Positions 57,061 through 64,000 of a stretch of DNA of 64,000 bases are shown here, one piece after another. Each line of letters starts with the position of its first letter. Positions within the stretch are counted from its first letter, which is position 1. The position numbers were made by a program, and so were the translations under genes. Under the pieces are notes generated by a model. It did not search any database. It saw only the letters and a program-made list of their open reading frames with translations, and had not been told where the DNA came from. This DNA comes from Ceratopteris richardii (lineage: Eukaryota > Streptophyta > Polypodiopsida > Polypodiales > Pteridaceae): the NCBI GenBank assembly GCA_020310875.1, contig CM035412.1:130318196-130382195 (forward strand). The letters are read 5' to 3'.

Positions 57061-57477
57061 TGGTTGATGTCGATCCGATGTTGGACATTGCGTAAGGGTG
57101 GGAACCTGGGTGGGAGCCTGTTGGTGAGGACATCTGCATATTCCTTGAGAAGGAAATGGAAGCTTGGATGGTTGATCTTAGACTCATCACTAGGCCAGAT
57201 CCTCTGACTCGACAGGGCGTAAAACACATAAGTGTGTGATCCCACCTTGATCAACTGCCTTGTTGAACTATTTGTGCCTGATCAACTTGGGTACATGGTT
57301 CGAGGATGTGAACCTCGCCTAAGAATCCGGTTCTTGTTTGGACTTCTGATGATGGCATCTATGTCCGTGCTCTGGTGGAGGCTCGTCTCTCGAAAGGTTG
57401 ATCCTGGGGCAATCGACCACTAGGGCCTTCCCTTCTCAACCAGTAGCACTATGTCCACTCCTTTGCCAAAGAATTGA
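57061..57477 (-). pseudogene. F6 region between protease and reverse transcriptase
   Basis: Expected linker in the gypsy order. The segment ending NVQHRIDINHPLCWLP near 57060 matches the HxIDL region that precedes gypsy reverse transcriptase. The rest is broken. Confidence 0.55.
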
Positions 57478-57882
57478 TCATGTGTTGGTCCATGAAGGAG
57501 AGCCCAAGTATGACTTCAAAGGTTTCCATTTGTATGATGAGGAAGTTAAAGTGATTGAACCATTGACCGAGAAGTACTGGGACACCCTTCGCGTGGTGTC
57601 CATGGCTATCTTGCCCTTGAGCGAATACACGAACATTCTAAGGGGCTTGCTTAGTTTGAGGCCGAGGCGATAGGCAGAGTCAAGTGTCATGAAATCGTGT
57701 GTAGCTTCCATATCCAGCATGACTAGAATCTTTGACCCTTTGATCTTGTGCACCACTGGTGAGGAGACTTGGTTACATTGGACCTTTCCTCTGGTTGACC
57801 TCTCTTGAGGACGTGGATGAGTCTGAATCCCCACTGTAGATTTCCGTGATCTTTGGCCAAGAAGTGGATGCTTCATCGCCAA
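57478..57882 (-). pseudogene. F6 retropepsin-like protease
   Basis: The frame starting at 57882 contains KILVMLDMEATHDFMTLDSA followed by AYRLGLKL. This is the retroviral-type aspartic protease pattern, with the DSG triad changed to DME, so it would be inactive. It sits between gag and reverse transcriptase, as expected for gypsy. Confidence 0.78.
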
Positions 57883-57938
57883 AAGGTCCCTTTTTTTAAT
57901 GTACTCTCATATCTCTTCGACGCTTCCAACATCTTTCC

Positions 57939-58759
57939 CTAGGGTGGTTTCCTTTGTAGTAATGGCATATGGGCCGCAAATCTCGAGGAGCCTGATTCAA
58001 CTTGCTCGGGGAACTCTAGCACGTTTCTGAGGGTCCAGTAGGGCACATTGACCCTGACCGAGCTGGTCCTCTCGACTTTCGCAAAGATTGACTTTGGCTT
58101 GATGATGTGTTGGCTTCTCGTTTTTCGATTGACTTTGGTCATTGAACTTCGATTGCCAATTGGAGTATGCGTTGTTCAATCGTTTCGAGATGCGCGCTGC
58201 CCCCTCCCAAGTCTAAGGGTTTTGTTTCTTGACTTCTTTTCAATAGTACGGGGAGCTTCCCTAAAGGAAGCCATGTAAACAACCGACATCTAACATGTCG
58301 AAGATGCGAAGCTTGAGCTTTCGATACTGAGAGACATATGGTCCGATGAACTTTTCCTAGCGAAGGTTACGCCACTCATCCCTTGACTCGAAGGCCTCAT
58401 TGCGAGGGACAAAGTAGTCGGTGAGGGCATTCTTGAACTGATCCAAAGTTGTCCAAGCATGCTTCTTGTACTCCATCATGTACCAGGTCGATGCTTCATC
58501 TCGAAGAAACTAGCCAATGATGCGCACTCAATTGTTGCAGCATGGTCGAGATTTGGTTGAGTTTGGTAGGGATCTCGTTGGGGGTTGTTTTCGGCTTCTT
58601 GGAAGCACTCGTGAAGGTCAGCATTGGCGAGGAGGAGCCGATTGATCTCGGCTTCAAGGACCTCTTGTTAAGCACGAATGCATCTTCATCGTTCGGGGAC
58701 GTTAGGGATGTGCTCTGCCTCCAAGTTGATACCAACACAACAATCATCGAAATCATCAA
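57939..58759 (-). pseudogene. F6 gag fragment
   Basis: The frame at 58496-58759 is Ser/Thr-rich. Further on, the sequence WYMMEYKKHAWTTLDQFKNA, then LTDYFVPRNEAFESRDEW (58370-58490), matches the retrotransposon gag core. Basic frames at 57939-58180 (QSQSKNEKPTHHQAKVNLC) correspond to the linker before the zinc knuckle, which I cannot find intact. Several frame changes. Confidence 0.7.
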
Positions 58760-59745
<986 letters not shown>

Positions 59746-59814
59746 GGAGATCTATATCAGCTTAACCAGTTTCTTTTCAGCACTTTTATCTTTTCTGATT
59801 GACAGAAGATACAC

Positions 59815-59895
59815 CCATGTACATCGATTTGTCTCATAGGCCGAGTTCGGCCTCCTAATAGACGTAAAAACACTTTCTCTCTCTCTATCTCCCTC
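59815..59895 (+). repeat. LINE-like 3' tail, second copy
   Basis: TGTACATCGATTTGTCTCAT, then the stem AGGCCGA/TCGGCCT (59838-59844 and 59847-59853, GT loop), CCTAATAGACGTAAAAACA and a CT-rich run. Matches the LINE tail at 41181-41275. Confidence 0.72.
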
Positions 59896-60044
59896 ATTTG
59901 TAATATATATTGATGTAATTTTGAAACTCTTATGAGTCATAAGAGTGCTTTGGAAGCCACATCCCCCCCCCTTTTATTTTCATTTTTCCCTTTTATTATA
60001 GCCCCTTGAGGGCTTCCCCCCCAAGTGGAATGTAATGTTTTGAT

Positions 60045-60104
60045 GTACCTGATCGGTCCCATAGGTCGATTTCGGCCTCCCGTGGACGTTAATATATCTT
60101 TCTT

Positions 60105-60110
<6 letters not shown>
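60045..60110 (+). repeat. LINE-like 3' tail, third copy
   Basis: TGTACCTGATCGGTCCCAT, then the stem AGGTCGA/TCGGCCT (60063-60069 and 60072-60078, TT loop, one pair G-U in RNA), CCCGTGGACGTTAATATAT and CTTT repeats. Confidence 0.72.
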
Positions 60111-60197
<87 letters not shown>

Positions 60198-60250
60198 GTG
60201 TGTCTCTCTCTCTCTCTCGCCCCCCCCCCCCTCCCTCCCTCCCCCCTTCC
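60098..60250. repeat. Polypyrimidine tract: CTTT, CT and C runs
   Basis: CTTT units change into about 80 bp of CT, a TTTTTGTGTG break at 60193-60202, more CT, a 12-base C run at 60220-60231 and CCCT units. Almost all pyrimidine on the plus strand for 150 bp. Confidence 0.93.
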
Positions 60251-60289
60251 AGCCCATGCATTAGCATTAGTCAACCATCATTTCAGCAG

Positions 60290-60545
60290 ATCAGTCCACC
60301 ATGGACTGATGGGCAACAGTCGACCAATGTTGGTCTTCAGCAGTCGACCAAGGTTGGTCTTCAGCAGTCGATCAAGGGGCAGCAGTCAACCAAGGTTGAG
60401 TCCTCAGCAGTAGACCAAAGATTGGTGGATCAAACGAAGTCGACCAAGTTGATAACACAATTGAGTTGACCAAAAAAATTGTATTAAGTCGACCAAAATT
60501 ATGTCCACCAAGCAATGAGTGTCGAGTAGACCATCCGACTACTAA
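60290..60545. repeat. Cryptic repeat of GTCGACCA and CAGCAGTCGACC
   Basis: GTCGACCA or a one-base variant recurs about ten times, with a 23-28 bp unit CAGCAGTCGACCAAGGTTGG in the left half. Several units contain the small inverted pair GACCAA/TTGGTC. Confidence 0.8.
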
Positions 60546-60842
60546 GTGAGCCGGGTGTCAGACCGACGGTCGAAAAAGGCCCAGGGGGATAGTTTGTCTT
60601 CTTGTGCAGCCACCAATGAGACCTCTCCTGCCAAGAGGGCCAGGAACTGTGTGGTTTGCAGGCCACTCTACTGGCTCCTGCATAGGAGTTTCTCTTCTAT
60701 CCTGGAAGCTTCACTCGTGGTGGTAAATGGAAGTGAATCATTGACCAAGCCATGCAGCAAAGCCATCGTTCACTCAATGTTCACCCAGCAAAGAGTTCAG
60801 AGAATGCTGGAGCAGCCTACCACAGTGGTCTCCAAACTGTAG
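60546..60842 (+). pseudogene. Short reading frame at the start of repeat copy B
   Basis: From about 60659 it reads PLYWLLHRSFSSILEASLVV and continues with SKAIVHSMFTQQRVQRMLEQ to a stop at 60840-60842; the same frame as in copy A (26033-26216). The upstream part, with a basic SPAKRAR stretch, has no counterpart in copy A, and a TTTGCAG acceptor-like site lies at the homology boundary. Not recognised. Confidence 0.4.
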
Positions 60843-62630
60843 GTTCTTACTAGTGCCTGTGTTTGATCACAGAGATAACAGGGTCCCTTCACTATCTATA
60901 ATTTTCTCCTTATAATCAATGTCAGCAATGTCATACAACACAACTTGCATATTACTTAGCTACTAAAAAACGGCTATGATTTTTTTTTTTAAATTACATG
61001 AAGATTACACAACACTAGCTCCACTTCACAGGAGAGTCGATAAGATAACTACCTGTAATAGCCGAAAAACCTTAGAGAGATGTATCACACTCCAAAACAG
61101 CAGGCCCAGCTCTGTAAAAGAACATATTTTAAAAAATGAGTCTGAAAAAAATGTGTCTAAATAACTTATCTAGCTTGTTTTTTATTTATAACTGAATTAC
61201 CTTTCTTTTTTAGAAAAAACTGATCTAGTTTAAATATTACAGGATCCCATTAATTCATGAAGCCGGAGTTATAAGCCAAATCATCTAGGGCATTATAAAT
61301 GTCATTGTTAATTATAAGAATTTACAGGAAAGGGTTATAGACACAGCAATAATTACATTTCCTGGGGTTGAGGGGGTGCTCCAAAAGCTGTCTTCCTCTC
61401 TCTTCCCCTTTCATGCTAATTTACCTGTGTTTCAATGGTTCCTTTGCAGAAGGGATTCTAAGTGTGCTACTTAGTTCCGCACGTAGTCCTTTGGGTCCAT
61501 TTTCTTCTACTCCTTTTCTTCTTTAAGCAACATAGATAAAGATGGAGAAAGTGCATTTAGTGCATGACTCTCACATACCTCACACATTTCCACTCTGAGA
61601 CTCTCCGTGATGAGGAGAACGTAAGTCTCCCTGCAGAAATCCTACTTTTTAAGACAGCTTTAGCGATCTGTGAAGTCATGAATAACTTCTCTACAAGAGG
61701 TGACTTTAGAGATTTCATTCTGGAACCAAGCTGTTGGCCGACCTTGAACACAGCACTCAAAAAGCCCAGCTAATAGCAAACCAGTGCTACCATGTAGAGA
61801 TCTCATCCTCAGCTGTGACTCTATCAATGGATGCCTGGGATTCATGTATGATCCTCTGGATTAAGTGGCTAGCACCCTACCACTAAATGGCCCCAATATC
61901 TCTGAAGAAACAAAAGTCTGTCTTCATCAGCAGACAACTTAGAACAATGATCAAAAGAGCCGGAGTAGAAGCTATTATTAGGTAACATTCCCTAATCTGA
62001 ATGGCATCCCTTATGAGTCAATTCTCAACCAGGTGAAATATTCTGATACCTGAGGACAGAGTACATAATTCAGATGATGGATCATCTGGCTAGAGTTTGT
62101 TCAAGCCAATGATAGAGACGGCAACAATCTGAGATCCCGCTCCTCCAGCCCAGTAACATGACTCCTGAAATGGAGAAACAGGCTATGTCCTTTGGAAGGT
62201 TCCTATCATGCGCTTGGTGACCCCTCTAGTGCCCCAAATGGTATTGATGTTCAGCCAACTGCCCTTGCACATGGACTTGAGGATGTTTTCACAGTGTTCC
62301 ACTTCGTTTTCGACCAAAACCAATCCCATGTTCTTCTTGACTCTTGAGGACACAGGGACGGAGAGCCACATCTAAAATATATTGACCTCCTTAGGACCAA
62401 TCTATTCACTAGGTGTCTTTACTCCATTCATTATATCTACCCCATGACCATTACAGCATTCAGTTTAGTTTTCCCAATTTTTACTGTTTTTCAAAACAGA
62501 CATGGTATCAGATTCAACAGTTTGTAACTTTTGATCTCGCAGGTCATTTTGGCCATTAATAAATGTTGACGTGTCATTTAATTTCGCTCTCTTACTTTGT
62601 CTTAATTCCAAAAATGTTAGGCCCCACCAG
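60659..62630 (+). repeat. Dispersed repeat, copy B
   Basis: Collinear with copy A (26033-29030). Shared landmarks: GATTACA-type segment with CTAGCTCCACTTCACAGGAGA, AACAGCAGGCCCAGCTCTG, TTCATGAAGCCGGAGTTATA, CAACCAGGTGAAATATTCTG and ACATGGTATCAGA (62501-62513). It lacks the two extra blocks of copy A. Confidence 0.65.
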
Positions 62631-64000
62631 TTTCAAGATGAGCTGACTTTTTGGTCTATGAGGTTGGGCATTTTGCTCACTCCCTGAAGTTTGTGAGGAC
62701 TGAGCTTTTGGCCTCCTTATGATCCATGTCTCCCCTTCTCTCTTGTAGGATACTCAACCATTGGAAGTATAAAACACAAGAACTTTTATTGACCTGCACA
62801 TTTGAGGATGGACCCTTGAGTGCATATTCATGCTGATGGGATTTTTAATTGATACTACAATAGTATATTGTTATGCAAACCTCATGAATTTTTGCTAGAC
62901 CTCATGCCATGGATTCTTGATGACTATGGTGAGAGGTTAGCCTTTCCATTGATCGTCTAAAACCCCCACAAAGATTCCCAAAGTTTTCATTATGCATCCC
63001 CTTACTACTTAGACCACCTCAAAGATGATACTCATTTTATTGGAACATTCGCAAGTAATGGAGGCCCATGCTTTGCCTCTATCTTGGGTTCGTAAGTTTG
63101 GATAACTCTAAACTTATGAAGGTATATATCTTGAGAAAGGAGTTGCAAAGTCATATGTTGTGTATAAAGATTGACATGCTATTGCTTTAGGAGCACTACT
63201 TTTGTTAAAGAACCCTACATTGTGGTTGCTTTCTACTAGTGGAGGTGAGAACTAATGGAGAGCCAACTTTGGGTCTCAAGGTGGTGTGTGCATTGCTTGT
63301 AGGTGCACAAAATTGTCTCGAATAGTGCCCAATGGATCTTACATTTACTATGAATATTTATGCAATAAGTGTGCATGCACATGAGAAAATTTTTAAGTGG
63401 TGGACAAGTCTCAAATTGGCCTTGCAAAAGATCAATCTCTTTAACTGTGATAGGCTTCAGCGTATTCCTCATTTTTGCGTGAATGAGACAATAGGTAGAA
63501 TTATGTTCGCACATTAAAATAAGCATCCTACAAAATTCAAATAATGCTTTGTCTACTAAAATATTTAAAATCAAATGCATTTAGGCATTCATATTATAAT
63601 TTTGTCATTTTCTAGAGCAAGAGTCATCCCCTCGGTTGAGACTACTTAATCTAGAAGTATTACTTTGTGACCAAAAAAAGAGAATCTTTTGGGAGGGAAT
63701 ACTTCAGCTAATTGGTTCAAGTGATCTCTATAGTTCTTTGCAAGGATGGAAGAAACAACTTTAAAGAATGTCAAAAAAGCATCCCTATAAATTATGAAAC
63801 TTTAAAACCAATGAGTTGAAAGTCAAATAGACATTATGGTTAAAGTTGTAAGAGCATTGTGTTATCCAAGGTGCTTTCAAATAAATATATAAACTCCAAG
63901 AAGTGATGAAGGTAATCTTATCTCTATCTTTGGAATGGATGGACAATTGATTAATCATTACACCTAACCAACCCTTACACTTGTATAAAGTGACCCCCTA
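62631..64000. other. AT-rich stretch without recognised features
   Basis: No frame that I recognise. The last 20 bases (CTTGTATAAAGTGACCCCCT) closely match 31020-31039, the right end of the candidate hAT terminal segment, so a related element may end at the window edge. Confidence 0.45.

Noticed and set aside
61557..62371. Minus-strand frames of about 60 codons in repeat copy B (for example 62183-62371) as exons
   Set aside because: The counterpart in copy A keeps partial similarity but with frame changes, and no consistent splice sites or domain were found.

Overview
The window is a stretch of a large, repeat-dense plant nuclear genome. I find no intact host gene, no tRNA or rRNA gene and no CRISPR array. 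Nearly everything recognisable is transposon-derived: Ty1/copia and Ty3/gypsy LTR retrotransposons with plant-type primer-binding sites (initiator tRNA-Met and tRNA-Asp), fragments of one non-LTR (LINE) family, and a plant-type hAT transposase relic. A fern or other non-flowering land plant would fit the style of the LINE and of the main copia family, but that is a guess.

Layout. (1) 1-4495: left end of a young gypsy element on the minus strand (LTR, tRNA-Asp primer site, long leader with a CpG-rich tandem array, open gag of at least 662 codons running off the window), inserted into a minus-strand copia copy M1 (4496-6630). (2) 6628-17455: a plus-strand copy P of the same copia family (called F1), split by a complete copia element F2 (7159-16565, 5-bp target duplication), which is itself split by a gypsy-like gag element E3 (11144-14221, 5-bp target duplication). 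(3) 17456-31066: a LINE relic, a fossil relative of E3 (E4), a copia gag relic, a long dispersed repeat (copy A), a hAT transposase relic, and AT-rich DNA without recognisable content. (4) 31067 to about 55850: nested insertions. A gypsy element F5 has its 3' LTR split by copia-like F4. The 5' LTR of F4 is split by copia F3, which also contains a LINE tail. The 3' LTR of F4 is split by F1 copy Q1, which is split by the nearly intact F1 copy Q2. Target duplications or near-duplications support each step. (5) 56062-58759: an F1 3' end fused to a decayed minus-strand gypsy. (6) 58760-64000: GC-rich low-complexity DNA, long CT tracts beside LINE-like 3' tails, a GTCGACCA-rich cryptic repeat, dispersed-repeat copy B, and plain AT-rich DNA.

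The best-preserved coding regions are the left-edge gag and the Q2 gag-pol (1421 codons, no frameshift, five nonsense codons). Three themes seem worth pursuing. One is the reconstructable insertion order. Another is a short stem-loop with compensatory base changes shared by three LINE-like 3' tails. The third is that most premature stops in several unrelated elements are TAG, three of them directly shown to come from CAG. That fits deamination of methylated cytosine in CHG context.
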